The position numbers and the translations under genes are program-made. A stretch of DNA of 64,000 nucleotides, from assembly GCA_039679945.1 (NCBI GenBank), contig JBDKTY010000270.1, forward strand, positions 1-64,000, written 5' to 3'. The notes under the pieces were generated by a model. The model ran no database searches. It was not told the DNA's origin and saw nothing but the letters and a program-made list of their open reading frames with translations. Within the stretch, counting starts at the first letter, position 1, and each line of letters starts with the position of its first letter. Shown here piece after piece: positions 24,009 through 33,116 of this stretch. This stretch comes from SbD1 sp039679945. GTDB taxonomy: Bacteria; Desulfobacterota; Syntrophobacteria; Syntrophobacterales; Syntrophobacteraceae.

Positions 24009-26060
24009 ATGAACCCTGTTCGAGCACTCGATGAATGGCAGCGGGTCGAGGGAGCCCCCTGGCCGCTGGGATCGTGCTGGGTGGAATCGCGGAAGGCGTA
24101 TAACTTTGCCCTGTATTCGCGCCACGCCGTGAGCGTCACTCTGCTTCTTTACTCCGAGTCCGATCCCGTCAGCCCGGTCTACTCCCACGCCCTTGACCCG
24201 CTTCTCAACAAAACCGGCCTGATATGGCATTGCCAGGTGCGGGAGGACGAACTCCGAGGGGCGACACTCTATGCATACCGCGTCGATGGTCCCTATGATC
24301 CGGCCCGCGGCCACCGGTTCGACGTCCGGAAGGTCCTCCTCGATCCCTTCGCTCCCTCGGTATATTTTCCCCCGGGGTACAGCAGGTCCTCGGTGTCGGG
24401 GCCGGGCCCCACGGATGGAAAGGCGCCCCTCGGGCGCCTTTCCAAAGACAGGACATCTTTTGACTGGGGCACGGTTCCCCGTCCTCACCACACCCACGAT
24501 CTCATCGTCTATGAGCTTCACGTCAAGGGTTTTACCGCGAGGGCCAATTCGGAAGTCAGCCGGGAGAAACGGGGGACCTTCGCCGGGCTCGTCGAGAAGA
24601 TCCCTTATCTCAAGGATCTCGGGATTACCGTGGTGGAACTCCTTCCCGTCCATCAGTTCGATCCCCGGGAGGGCAACTACTGGGGCTATATGACCCTCAA
24701 TTTCTTCTCGCCCCACAACGAATACGCCGCCGGAGACCCCATCCGGGAGTTCCGCGCGATGGTGAAGGCTTTTCATGCCGCCGGGATCGAAGTATGGCTC
24801 GACGTGGTTTACAACCATACCAGCGAGGCCGCCGGCGACGGTCCCACCTACTGCTACCGCGGTGTAGACAATAAAAGCTACTACCTCGTAAGACAGGATA
24901 CCGGCGAGTACTTCGACGACACCGGCTGCGGGAACACCATGAACTGCTCGCATCCCATAGTTCGGGCGCTCGTTCTGTCCAGCCTGCGACATTGGGCGAA
25001 TGGAATGGGCGTGGACGGATTTCGCTTCGATCTGGCGTCGATATTCGCGCGCGCGCTCGACGGTTCCATGAATACCCTCGATCCGCCGCTGATCGCGGAG
25101 ATCGGCCTGCTCGGATACCTGCATGGCGTGAGGCTCGTGGCGGAGGCTTGGGATATCGGCGGTTATCTGCTTGGAAGAAGCTTCCCCGGTCTGATGTGGT
25201 GGCAGTGGAACGGGAAGTACCGCGACGATATCCGCGCCTTCGTGAAGGGAGACGAGGGAATGGTTGGGGCCTTGATGCGGCGTTTGTATGGAAGCGACGA
25301 CCTTTTTCCGGATGGTCCCGTGGAAGTCTACCGCCCGTACCAGAGCGTGAATTTCATCACCGCCCATGACGGTTTTTGCCTCTACGACCTGGTGGCGTAC
25401 AACGAAAAACATAACGAGCCCAACGGACACGACAATACCGACGGGACCAACGACAATTTGAGTTGGAATTGCGGCTGGGAAGGCGATTCGGGGGTCCCCG
25501 GAAAAGTCATGGCGCTGCGGAGCCAGCAGATCAAGAACTTCTTTTGTCTGCTCATGCTCTCCAATGGGTCTCCCATGTTCTGCGCCGGTGATGAATTCAT
25601 GAACACACAGAGAGGGAACAACAACCCCTACAACCAGGATAACGAAACCACCTGGCTGGATTGGGACCTTCTCGAACGCAATCGGGATATGTTTCGCTTT
25701 TTCCAGCTCATGATCACGTTCCGGAAAGCCCACCCTTCCATCTGCCGCGGCCGCTACTGGCGTGAGAGTGTCCGGTGGTATGGGACAACCGGTGGCGTTG
25801 ATCTTTCACCGGCCTCGCGGTCTCTTGCCTATTTTCTGAGCGGATCGAAGACCGGGGACAACGATCTGTATGTGATGATCAACGCATACTGGGAAGACCT
25901 TGTGTTCACCGTTCAGGAGGGCAAGGCAGGCGAGTGGCGACGCGTTGTGAACACCGGCCTCGCGAGCCCAGAGGACATTGTGGAGACAGGGAATGCATGC
26001 CCCTTCCCCGGTCTACGGCACATGGTGAAAGCCCGATCGATCGTGGTGCTGGAGTGTTGA
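24009..26060 (+). CDS. glgX: Glycogen debranching enzyme GlgX
   Basis: 683 residues. N-terminal carbohydrate-binding CBM48-like domain (about 15-120, with Y-N-F-A-L-Y-S-R-H-A-V-S-V-T-L), then a glycoside hydrolase family 13 barrel. The catalytic residues sit in G-F-R-F-D-L-A-S (nucleophile Asp), A-E-A-W-D-I-G-G-Y (acid Glu) and T-A-H-D-G-F. The G-N-T-M-N-C-S-H-P and N-T-Q-R-G-N-N-N-P-Y-N-Q-D-N segments are typical of GlgX/isoamylase. It hydrolyses alpha-1,6 branches of glycogen. The ATG at 24009 follows AAGGAAAAAG. It closes a glycolysis/glycogen run that begins at 20797. Confidence 0.95.
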   Translation: MNPVRALDEWQRVEGAPWPLGSCWVESRKAYNFALYSRHAVSVTLLLYSESDPVSPVYSHALDPLLNKTGLIWHCQVREDELRGATLYAYRVDGPYDPARGHRFDVRKVLLDPFAPSVYFPPGYSRSSVSGPGPTDGKAPLGRLSKDRTSFDWGTVPRPHHTHDLIVYELHVKGFTARANSEVSREKRGTFAGLVEKIPYLKDLGITVVELLPVHQFDPREGNYWGYMTLNFFSPHNEYAAGDPIREFRAMVKAFHAAGIEVWLDVVYNHTSEAAGDGPTYCYRGVDNKSYYLVRQDTGEYFDDTGCGNTMNCSHPIVRALVLSSLRHWANGMGVDGFRFDLASIFARALDGSMNTLDPPLIAEIGLLGYLHGVRLVAEAWDIGGYLLGRSFPGLMWWQWNGKYRDDIRAFVKGDEGMVGALMRRLYGSDDLFPDGPVEVYRPYQSVNFITAHDGFCLYDLVAYNEKHNEPNGHDNTDGTNDNLSWNCGWEGDSGVPGKVMALRSQQIKNFFCLLMLSNGSPMFCAGDEFMNTQRGNNNPYNQDNETTWLDWDLLERNRDMFRFFQLMITFRKAHPSICRGRYWRESVRWYGTTGGVDLSPASRSLAYFLSGSKTGDNDLYVMINAYWEDLVFTVQEGKAGEWRRVVNTGLASPEDIVETGNACPFPGLRHMVKARSIVVLEC

Positions 26061-26417
26061 GAAGCGCCAAACCATCGCGGGAGTGTGACCCGGCAGCGCC
26101 CCGCTGCGCTTCGAAGATGCCACTGGCCGAGTGCCTGGGAAATTCGACAAATTGTATTCCTCCATGCCGTGGTGACCTTGCCGTCCCGGTCGTTTGAAGC
26201 CGTGAGCGGCTTTGGAGACATAACCGGCTCGCTCGGATGCGGAAGCGCTGGGTGCGATAGCCGTGTATGCCGGTCACGAAGTCATTGCGCGCCGGAACGG
26301 ACGGTCACCCGCATTCCGGGGTGCGACCGAGGATCGGCGGAAGGCTCGGTCAGTGGGAATCGGTTGCGGGTTTTGGGCATGGGTAAATGTGTATGGGTAA
26401 AGAAGGCGGGAGGTAAA
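26061..26417. other. Intergenic region upstream of the aldehyde oxidoreductase operon
   Basis: 357 bp with no frame I can support. It should contain the promoter for the ferredoxin/aldehyde oxidoreductase pair. I looked for a molybdenum/tungsten-cofactor riboswitch and saw no convincing match. Confidence 0.45.
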
Positions 26418-26861
26418 ATGAAAGTCCTGACAGCTCCTCGAATGGAGAGATGCATTGGTTGCCACGCGTGTTCACTCGCCTGCGCGAGGCTGGTCCACAA
26501 GCTCCTCTCCTGGGACACGGCCGGTATCCGGGTCTCCTCCTCCGGGGGACTTTCGACCGGATTCGAAGCCAGGACTTGCCTGGCCTGCCAGCCCGCTCCG
26601 TGCGCGGCGGCCTGCCCGACCGGGGCGTACTCGCAGCGCAAAGGCGGTGGCGTGGTCGTGAAAAAGAGCCTCTGTATCCATTGTGGCGAATGCGCGCGGG
26701 CCTGCCCGGTGGAAGCTGTCTTCCTGGACCCCGTGGGTGAACCGTTCGTATGCATCCACTGCGGGCGCTGCGTCTCGTACTGTCCGCACGACTGTCTTGA
26801 ACTGATGGACAGGGGGGCCGCTGGAGGCGAAGAAGGCAACGGCCGGGAGAGTGCATCATGA
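26418..26861 (+). CDS. Multi-cluster ferredoxin partner of aldehyde oxidoreductase
   Basis: A 147-residue Fe-S protein of the type encoded beside aldehyde:ferredoxin oxidoreductases and also seen as DMSO-reductase-family electron-transfer subunits. Cysteine runs C-I-G-C-H-A-C-S-L-A-C, C-L-A-C-Q-P-A-P-C-A-A-A-C-P, C-I-H-C-G-E-C-A-R-A-C-P and C-I-H-C-G-R-C-V-S-Y-C-P can hold four [4Fe-4S] clusters. It should accept electrons from the enzyme encoded next. Its stop codon overlaps that gene's start by four bases (ATGA). The ATG follows GGGAGGTAAA. Confidence 0.9.
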   Translation: MKVLTAPRMERCIGCHACSLACARLVHKLLSWDTAGIRVSSSGGLSTGFEARTCLACQPAPCAAACPTGAYSQRKGGGVVVKKSLCIHCGECARACPVEAVFLDPVGEPFVCIHCGRCVSYCPHDCLELMDRGAAGGEEGNGRESAS

Positions 26862-28600
26862 TCAGGGAATATTTCAGGGTACTAGTCGTCGATCTCGCCA
26901 CGGGACGAGGCAGCGTTACCAATCTGGAGGGCAGGGATGCCTTCGCCGGCGGAAGTGGCCTGGCGGCGATGCTCTTCGATAAATACGGGCTTCCGGACCG
27001 GCCCTGGGACGATCCGGAGCAGCCGCTTATCTTCGCCATTGGCCCGCTTACCGGGTACTTCCCCCTCATGAGCAAGACTGTCTGCGCCTTCAAATCACCC
27101 TACCACGATCAATACGCCGAGAGTCACGGCGGCGGCCGCTCGGCCCTCTCGCTCCGGTTCGCGGACCTTGACGCGCTGGTGATCCGGGGCAAGGCGTCCA
27201 CCCCCTCCTGCCTGTCGGTGGGTTCGCGGCGCCTGGAACTCAGGGACGTCCATTTCCTCTGGGGCATGGATCTTCTTAAGACAGGCAAGATGCTGCGGCG
27301 CATGTATCCGGGGGCGGGGCACAGGAGCATCCTCCGGATCGGGCCCGCGGGAGAAAACCTCTCCGCGATGGCCTGCATCAATGTGGACACCTACCGCCAT
27401 TTCGGCAGGCTTGGCTGCGGGGCGGTGATGGGGGCGAAGAACCTCAAGGGCATTGTCATCATGGGCGACGGTTCGTTCCCGCTTCCAGAGGGGAAAGAGT
27501 ATCCCAAACTTTTCACCGAGGTGCACCGCAAGATGACGGACACCGATATGATGGAGAAATACCACAATTACGGCACGCCCGTGAACATGGCAGTCCTGAA
27601 CGGCATCAAGGCGCTTCCCATCCGGAACCTCCAAACGACAAGCGATCCGAACATCGAGGGGATCACCGGCGAGACCTTCGCCCGGGAGACCCTCCTGCGA
27701 AACGCCGCCTGTGCCGGATGCCCCGTTGGATGCATTCACATCGGATTCGTAAGAGAGAGGTTCATGGAGGAGAACCGCTACCTCTACCGGCAGGTTTCTT
27801 ATGATCATGAACCGATCTTTGCCGCCGGCGCCATGCTCTATGTGACCAACGCCTTCTCCGTGCTATCTCTTCTCGATGCGGTGGAAAAGGAAGGACTCGA
27901 TATCATGTCGGCGGGCGTCGGTCTGGCATGGGCCACGGAAGCGCTCGAAAAGAGAATCATCTCGAAGGCGGAGACCATCGTTCCGCTGAAGTTCGGGGAC
28001 GTCAAAACCTATCAGGAGGCGATCCACCACCTTGGCTCCTCCTCCAATGAGTTCTACCGGCTGCTCGCGCGGGGGACGCTCAAGGCGGCGCAACGGTACG
28101 GGGGAGAGGACTTCGCCTGTGTACTCGGCCAGGAGATGGCGGGTTATGCCACAGGGGAAGTCTTTTTCGTCTCCCAGGCCCTTGGCCTTCGACATTCTCA
28201 CCTGGATGCGGGAGGCTACGCCTTCGATCAAAGGAACAAGGCGGCGGATGTAGACGGCGCGGTCCGTTTCCTGGTTCAGGACGAGCAGGCCAGGGTGCTC
28301 CTTACCTCCATGGTGAGCTGCCTGTTCGCGAGAGGCGTCTATGGGGATGCGCTGCTCTCGGAGTGCCTTCGCTCGGTGGGCTACACGACGCTTGCTGACA
28401 GCCTCGGCACGGTTTCAAGCCAGGTCCAGAAGCTGCGGTGGCGTGCGCGTCTCCGCACGGGCTTCGATCCGCATGCCGTTTCGATACCTAAACGCTTCCT
28501 GGAAGTAGGGACCTGGAAGGGCGGGGTAGACAGGGTCTACCTGGACGCGCTCAAGGATGCTTACGCGGACGCAATCCTGGCCTTCGCCCGTGATGCATGA
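26858..28600 (+). CDS. aor: Aldehyde:ferredoxin oxidoreductase (tungsten-pterin type)
   Basis: 580 residues. The N-terminal domain has the family's F-A-G-G-S-G-L-A-A-M-L and I-F-A-I-G-P-L-T-G patterns, E-S-H-G-G-G near 88 and G-P-A-G-E-N near 168. C-A-G-C-P-V-G-C near 288 gives three of the four cysteines of the [4Fe-4S] cluster, with a later cysteine completing it. Members oxidise aldehydes to acids (or the reverse) with a tungsten bis-pterin and pass electrons to ferredoxin. The four-base overlap with the ferredoxin gene supports this pairing. The subclass and substrate cannot be read from sequence. Confidence 0.92.
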   Translation: MIREYFRVLVVDLATGRGSVTNLEGRDAFAGGSGLAAMLFDKYGLPDRPWDDPEQPLIFAIGPLTGYFPLMSKTVCAFKSPYHDQYAESHGGGRSALSLRFADLDALVIRGKASTPSCLSVGSRRLELRDVHFLWGMDLLKTGKMLRRMYPGAGHRSILRIGPAGENLSAMACINVDTYRHFGRLGCGAVMGAKNLKGIVIMGDGSFPLPEGKEYPKLFTEVHRKMTDTDMMEKYHNYGTPVNMAVLNGIKALPIRNLQTTSDPNIEGITGETFARETLLRNAACAGCPVGCIHIGFVRERFMEENRYLYRQVSYDHEPIFAAGAMLYVTNAFSVLSLLDAVEKEGLDIMSAGVGLAWATEALEKRIISKAETIVPLKFGDVKTYQEAIHHLGSSSNEFYRLLARGTLKAAQRYGGEDFACVLGQEMAGYATGEVFFVSQALGLRHSHLDAGGYAFDQRNKAADVDGAVRFLVQDEQARVLLTSMVSCLFARGVYGDALLSECLRSVGYTTLADSLGTVSSQVQKLRWRARLRTGFDPHAVSIPKRFLEVGTWKGGVDRVYLDALKDAYADAILAFARDA

Positions 28601-28916
28601 GAATCCGGATCGCCGATACGAGCTACGAGCGGCTTCATAGCCGTCCTATAATGTCAGTCCAATCACAACACGATATTTATCAAAGCTCGCAAGTCTGTTC
28701 GCGCGCGATAGAGTGAGCGCCATTGCCCGCGCCACCGCCTCGAAAAGTCCCGAAGTCGCTTCCAATAGGTGTTTGGATTGTGGAGAAAGATGATAAAATA
28801 ACGCCGCAACCCCCTGGGCGGGAAAACCGGCTTCATCGAGGCGAAAACCAGGCCGGGCAAATGATTCCGTGTTTATGGTCAGGCTGCCTTTTGGAATAGA
28901 CTGGCAGGAGTGCATA
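28601..28916. other. Intergenic region, nothing recognised
   Basis: 316 bp between the aldehyde oxidoreductase and a response regulator gene. Short frames occur on both strands without ribosome sites. I saw no hairpin with a T-run. Confidence 0.45.
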
Positions 28917-29333
28917 ATGGTTGTGGACAGTGGCCCGAAGGCAATGCTGATGGCCGATGATGACGCGGAAGACTGCATGCTCGCCGCCGAAGCGTTCGTC
29001 GAAAGCGGCTCGGGGGCAGCCTTCTCGTGCGTCGAGGATGGGGTGGAACTCATGGACTATCTTGGGGAACGGTGCCGTTCCGAGAAGAGCCTGCCCGATT
29101 TGATCCTGCTCGACCTGAACATGCCCCGAAAAGATGGCCGCAAGGCGCTTCTTGAAATCACATCCCATCCGGTGCTCCGGCGCATTCCCATCATCATCCT
29201 GACCACATCGAAAGAAGAGAAGGATGTTAGCCTGACGATGACGGCGGGGGCGAAGGCTTTCATTACCAAACCGGCGACTTTCGATGAATGGGTGCAAATA
29301 ATGAAATCCCTGGCCAATAGCTGGCTGAGCTGA
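28917..29333 (+). CDS. Single-domain response regulator (Rcp1-like)
   Basis: A 138-residue receiver with no output domain. Acidic pocket D-D-D near 14-16, phosphate-accepting Asp66 in L-L-D-L-N-M-P, the Thr in I-I-L-T-T-S and the Lys in I-T-K-P-A are all in place. The R-K-D-G-R-K-A-L-L-E-I segment and overall length match the Rcp1-like group that partners phytochrome-like histidine kinases. The kinase at 10535 has the matching HisKA type, so it is a candidate partner 15 kb away; this is inference. I prefer the ATG at 28917 (GGAG eight bases before) to an earlier ATG at 28869. Confidence 0.88.
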   Translation: MVVDSGPKAMLMADDDAEDCMLAAEAFVESGSGAAFSCVEDGVELMDYLGERCRSEKSLPDLILLDLNMPRKDGRKALLEITSHPVLRRIPIIILTTSKEEKDVSLTMTAGAKAFITKPATFDEWVQIMKSLANSWLS

Positions 29334-29402
29334 TTCGGCTGCTTCTACCCGTGCGCCCGAAATTATTTCCCTGCTCTTTTTATTGCGTCCGGAGGTTCTG
29401 TT

Positions 29403-29424
29403 TATTTTGACACGAGTCAAAATA
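29403..29424. promoter_or_regulatory. Dyad-symmetric site upstream of purA
   Basis: TATTTTGAC (29403-29411) and GTCAAAATA (29416-29424) are perfect inverted repeats around a four-base centre. They lie about 145 bp before the purA start and 70 bp after the response regulator stop. This could be a repressor site or a transcript-end hairpin. Confidence 0.45.
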
Positions 29425-29567
29425 TTGGATAGAGGTAGTCTGAAATCCAACATGGTAGACTCAACTTAACCCACTCCGGCCAATCATTCCCGATCAAACA
29501 GGATTTCAGGGATACCTTTGCGCCCGGATCACATCGGGCGGGCTGGCAAAAAGAGGAAAAGACTGCA

Positions 29568-30860
29568 ATGGCGAACGTGGTCATAGTCGGTACACAATGG
29601 GGTGATGAGGGGAAGGGCAAAATAGTCGATCTGCTTACGGAAAAGGCTGACTACGTTGTCCGTTTCCAGGGTGGCAACAATGCGGGTCACACCCTGGTCG
29701 TCAATGGAAAAAAGTATATCTTTCATCTCATCCCGTCCGGAATACTGCATCCCGGCAAACTGTGCATAATAGGAAACGGAGTAGTGCTCGATCCCGGTGT
29801 GCTCATCAAAGAGATGAACCACCTTCTTGAAGCCGGGATCGAAGTGACCCCTCAAAAGCTTGTACTAAGCCTCTACACGCATGTCATTATGCCCTATCAC
29901 CGGGCACTGGACCTTGCACGGGAAAAGAAGAAGGGGAAAACCGCGATCGGTACAACGGGACGTGGAATCGGCCCCTGTTATGAAGACAAGGTCGGTCGCA
30001 ACGGGATTCGCGTACACGACCTGCTTGACAGGCATAACCTCCACGAAAAGCTTGCGAGAAATATCGAAGAGAAGAATTTTCTGCTCCAGCACTACTTCGG
30101 CGAAGAGCCTCTCGATCCGGCCGCGATAGAGGAGGAGTACCTGGCTTACGGGGAAAGGCTGCGTCCTTATACGGTAAGTGTCTCGGAAATTTTGCAGAAA
30201 TCGGTTGCCGCGGGGCGAAGCATACTCTTCGAGGGCGCCCAGGGCACGCACCTTGATATCGACCACGGCACCTATCCTTACGTGACCTCTTCCAATACCG
30301 TGGCGGGAAACGCCTGTTGCGGCTCGGGCATCGGACCGACCAGCATTGACAAGGTCGTTGGAATCGTCAAGGCATACACCACGCGCGTGGGGGGCGGCCC
30401 ATTCCCATGCGAGCTTCTCGATGAAACGGGCGAACGCATCCGGACCGCGGGAGGCGAATTCGGGGCCACCACGGGCCGTCCGCGTCGATGCGGCTGGCTG
30501 GATATGGTTGTGGTGAACAGCGCGGTCAGGCTCAACGGATTGTTCGGGCTGGCGATAACGAAGCTCGACGTATTGACCGGCATTCCGAAGCTCAAGATTT
30601 GCGTTTCCTACACATGCCGAGGAAGTCGCTTGGATACGGTCCCGCCTGAACTTGATGCTCTTGAAGCCTGTGAACCCGTTTTCAAGGAGTTCCCCGGCTG
30701 GCGGGAAGACATCGGGCAGGCGCGCACCTGGGATGATCTCCCCCGGAATACCCGGGACTATCTCCGAGCCATCCAGGAGTATGCGGGAGTCCCGATCTGC
30801 ATGGTTTCAGTCGGGGCGGAGCGGGACGAAACCATCATCATACGCAATCCTTTCGAGTAA
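29568..30860 (+). CDS. purA: Adenylosuccinate synthetase
   Basis: 430 residues, full length. The P-loop G-T-Q-W-G-D-E-G-K-G-K near residue 7, Q-G-G-N-N-A-G-H-T near 35, G-T-T-G-R-G-I-G-P-C-Y near 127 and the T-T-G-R-P-R-R-C-G-W loop near 302 are diagnostic. It joins IMP and aspartate with GTP hydrolysis in the first committed step to AMP. A purine-rich stretch (AAAAAGAGGAAAAG) serves as ribosome site. It stands alone. Confidence 0.98.
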   Translation: MANVVIVGTQWGDEGKGKIVDLLTEKADYVVRFQGGNNAGHTLVVNGKKYIFHLIPSGILHPGKLCIIGNGVVLDPGVLIKEMNHLLEAGIEVTPQKLVLSLYTHVIMPYHRALDLAREKKKGKTAIGTTGRGIGPCYEDKVGRNGIRVHDLLDRHNLHEKLARNIEEKNFLLQHYFGEEPLDPAAIEEEYLAYGERLRPYTVSVSEILQKSVAAGRSILFEGAQGTHLDIDHGTYPYVTSSNTVAGNACCGSGIGPTSIDKVVGIVKAYTTRVGGGPFPCELLDETGERIRTAGGEFGATTGRPRRCGWLDMVVVNSAVRLNGLFGLAITKLDVLTGIPKLKICVSYTCRGSRLDTVPPELDALEACEPVFKEFPGWREDIGQARTWDDLPRNTRDYLRAIQEYAGVPICMVSVGAERDETIIIRNPFE

Positions 30861-31058
30861 AGCAGGTGCCGGCTCGGGTCTCACTGTTCCGCCGGGCGCG
30901 AACGGCGAAGGCGAAAAGCAAAACGGCCGCGGAAGAGAGGGGTGTTTCCCTTTATCTTCGGCGAGCCGTTTTTCTTTTATGCTTTCACTCCCGCGCGTGT
31001 GACTCAAATTCCCCTTTCATGCGAATTCGATTCCAATCGCCACCGCGCCCGATCCGCC

Positions 31059-31100
31059 GGCCCGTTCTATCCTTCGATACCTCGGGGCGGACATTCTCGT
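31059..31100 (-). repeat. Fragment of the dispersed element in reverse orientation
   Basis: CCCGTTCTATCCTTCGATACCT, continuing to ATTCTCGTAT, matches the inner hairpin region and one end of the element read backwards. The other half is unrecognisable. It is the only reverse-oriented trace in the window and is about 290 bp upstream of the PhnD-type gene. Confidence 0.5.
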
Positions 31101-31163
31101 ATGCACAACCCCGCAAAACACTCTCAACAGACCTGACCTCACGCAATCACTGCACTTTTAAAT

Positions 31164-31207
31164 AAGTGACAATTTCTGTCAGAATGGTAGGCCAATAATT
31201 GTCACTT
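31164..31207. repeat. Perfect 11-bp inverted repeat upstream of the transporter/chemosensory operon
   Basis: AAGTGACAATT (31164-31174) and AATTGTCACTT (31197-31207) are exact complements separated by 22 bp. They may be a regulatory dyad, or the two ends left by an excised mobile element. The rest of 30861-31352 has no gene I can support. Confidence 0.55.
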
Positions 31208-31295
31208 CCCTCCTTATTATGTGTGGCTGCGGTATCCCGCCATATACAAATCGTGATCCAGTCGTAGCGGTTTTCCATGGCATGATTTGTGCTCG

Positions 31296-31317
31296 ATTTC
31301 GGTACTCTGACCGAAAT
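31296..31317. promoter_or_regulatory. Dyad just upstream of the PhnD-type gene
   Basis: ATTTCGGT and ACCGAAAT are perfect 8-bp arms around six bases, 36-57 bp before the start at 31353. This placement fits an operator for the long operon that begins here. No adjacent regulator gene points to the protein that would bind it. Confidence 0.5.
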
Positions 31318-31352
31318 ATGTCATATCAGTACACAGAATGGAGAATCGCGTG

Positions 31353-32372
31353 ATGAAAAGAAGGTCGATTTGGATTGCACTTCTGGCCGGGATTTTGTGG
31401 ATCGCTCCAACACTCAGCTTTGCCGCGGAATTACGAATTGGTGTGCTGGCCAGCCGCGGTGCTCACCAGGTTGTACAGGAATGGAAGTCAACGGCGGATT
31501 ACCTCGAAGCTAAAACAGGCTACTCAATTACTATCGTGCCCCTGGAATATGAGCAGGTTTCGCAGTGGACGAAGGAGAAAAAGATAGATTTCATTTTCAT
31601 CAATCCAGCTATGTATGCGGAACTCAACCTCCTTTACGGGGTTCAGGCGGTTGCCACCCTGGTAAATCAGTTCAACGGCCAGCCTCTGGACCAATTCGGT
31701 TTGCTGTTCCTGTCGAAAAGCGACAGCTCCATTGAGACGATAGCGGATTTAAAGGGGAAAAGCATTGGGTGCGCCTCACGCGATGCCTTTGCCGGTTGGC
31801 TGATGGGCGTTCGCTCCTTAATGGAGAATGGAATCGACCCTGAGTCGAATTTCAAGTCGGTACGGGAACTTAAAACTCATGACAACGTGGTCTGGGCCGT
31901 ATTCAATGGGGCTGTCGAGGTCGGGAGCGTCCGCACCGGCACCCTCGAGAAAATGGTGCTTGAGGGAAAAGTCAAAACCGCCGATTTCAAGATCATCCGT
32001 CGTATTACGGATGGTTTTCCGCTGATGCATTCCACGCAGCTTTATCCGGAAAATGCGTTGGCTGCCTGTCAGCATGTTTCGGCTGAGGTCAGAAAGCAGG
32101 TAGGCGATCTGGTCATTGCAATCAAGCCCACGGACCAGCCCGCCCTGGACGCGAAGATCGCGGGATGGAAACAACCGTCGGACTACAGACCCGTGGTGGA
32201 GTGCTTGACCATCATCAAGTACGGAGTGTTTAAGGACCGGGCTCTTCCAGCCCAGGTCAGCCACAGTGAAAAGACAGCGGAAGTCGCGGTCCCGGCGCCG
32301 GTGGCGGCCCCCGACCTGGGGCAGGCAAAAACCCCCGCGCGGCTGCCGAAGGGACGTACCTCGGCGCAATAA
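31353..32372 (+). CDS. PhnD-type periplasmic binding protein
   Basis: 339 residues with a cleavable signal peptide (K-R-R, a hydrophobic core, then F-A-A-E). The mature part starts L-R-I-G-V-L-A-S-R-G, followed by W-K-S-T-A-D-Y-L-E-A-K-T-G-Y, the I-D-F-I-F-I-N-P-A-M-Y pocket strand and L-K-G-K-S-I-G-C-A-S. This is the PhnD-like phosphate/phosphonate-binding superfamily, which also supplies the sensory part of some kinases. The C-terminal 40 residues are an Ala/Pro-rich tail. I use the ATG at 31353, nine bases after GGAG; an ATG 15 bases earlier is possible. It lies 54 bp ahead of an ABC permease of a different class, so its partner is not certain. Confidence 0.82.
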   Translation: MKRRSIWIALLAGILWIAPTLSFAAELRIGVLASRGAHQVVQEWKSTADYLEAKTGYSITIVPLEYEQVSQWTKEKKIDFIFINPAMYAELNLLYGVQAVATLVNQFNGQPLDQFGLLFLSKSDSSIETIADLKGKSIGCASRDAFAGWLMGVRSLMENGIDPESNFKSVRELKTHDNVVWAVFNGAVEVGSVRTGTLEKMVLEGKVKTADFKIIRRITDGFPLMHSTQLYPENALAACQHVSAEVRKQVGDLVIAIKPTDQPALDAKIAGWKQPSDYRPVVECLTIIKYGVFKDRALPAQVSHSEKTAEVAVPAPVAAPDLGQAKTPARLPKGRTSAQ

Positions 32373-32426
32373 TTGAAAAAATGCATGGCCCCGTGACGAG
32401 CGGGCTCGCCAAACGAGAGTGATTGA

Positions 32427-33116
32427 ATGTTTGCGCTTTGGAACAGCGAATTCTTTCCCGGTCCTGAACAAATCCTGAATGCTTTCTGGGGACTGCTTAA
32501 AGACGGCACTCTGATCCAGCATTGCGTGGCCAGCCTTTTCAGGGTGACGGTCGGTTTCTACCTTGCGGTGATGGCTGCCATTCCGCTTGGGATATTTCTC
32601 GGCCGGTTCCGCCCCGCATACCGGATAGCCAACCCTGTCATACAGTTCCTCAGGCCGATATCGCCATTGGCATGGGCTCCGTTTGCCATCCTCTGGTTCG
32701 GAATAGGCGACTGGCCCGCCGTCTTTATCATTTTCATGGCAAGCTTCTTCCCCCTGGTCATTGCCACTGCCAATGCATCCGCGAATATTCACCCGATGTA
32801 TTTCCAGGTTGCGGCAAACCTGCAGCTCACACGCTGGGATTCATTCGTGAATATGATCCTCCCGGCGATCATGCCCAATATCATCCTGGTGCTCAGGGTT
32901 ACGATGGGTATGGCCTGGGTGGTTGTCGTGGCGGCGGAGATGATCGCCGTGAAAAGCGGACTCGGGTTTCTCGTCGCGGACGGCCGCAATGCACTGCGTC
33001 TGGATCGTGTCGTGGTTTCCATAATATCGATAGGAATCATAGGAGTGGTTCTCGATTTTCTGATGGAGAGGCTGGAGAGGATCGATTCCGCGAGGTGGAA
33101 ACTTGAACAAAAGTAA
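32427..33116 (+). CDS. NitT/TauT-like ABC transporter permease
   Basis: A 229-residue inner-membrane permease with about five helices and the cytoplasmic coupling motif L-Q-L-T-R-W-D-S-F-V-N-M-I-L-P-A-I-M-P-N (EAA loop) near 132. The P-L-A-W-A-P-F-A-I-L-W-F-G-I-G stretch is typical of SsuC/TauC proteins. These usually have about 260 residues. This one starts at the segment normally following the first helix, and a stop codon lies directly before its ATG, so the first helix is absent. It overlaps the ATPase gene by 14 bp. Whether the shorter form still transports is open. Confidence 0.88.
   Translation: MFALWNSEFFPGPEQILNAFWGLLKDGTLIQHCVASLFRVTVGFYLAVMAAIPLGIFLGRFRPAYRIANPVIQFLRPISPLAWAPFAILWFGIGDWPAVFIIFMASFFPLVIATANASANIHPMYFQVAANLQLTRWDSFVNMILPAIMPNIILVLRVTMGMAWVVVVAAEMIAVKSGLGFLVADGRNALRLDRVVVSIISIGIIGVVLDFLMERLERIDSARWKLEQK

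Noticed and set aside
23931..25733. 600-codon open frame on the minus strand opposite glgX
   Set aside because: It mirrors the GlgX gene, whose catalytic motifs are unmistakable. Long antisense frames arise from the biased codon use of GC-rich genes. No ribosome site or recognisable domain was found.
26061..26417. Moco/Tuco riboswitch ahead of the aldehyde oxidoreductase operon
   Set aside because: Position would be right for a tungsten enzyme, but I could not find the conserved stems of that class in the sequence.
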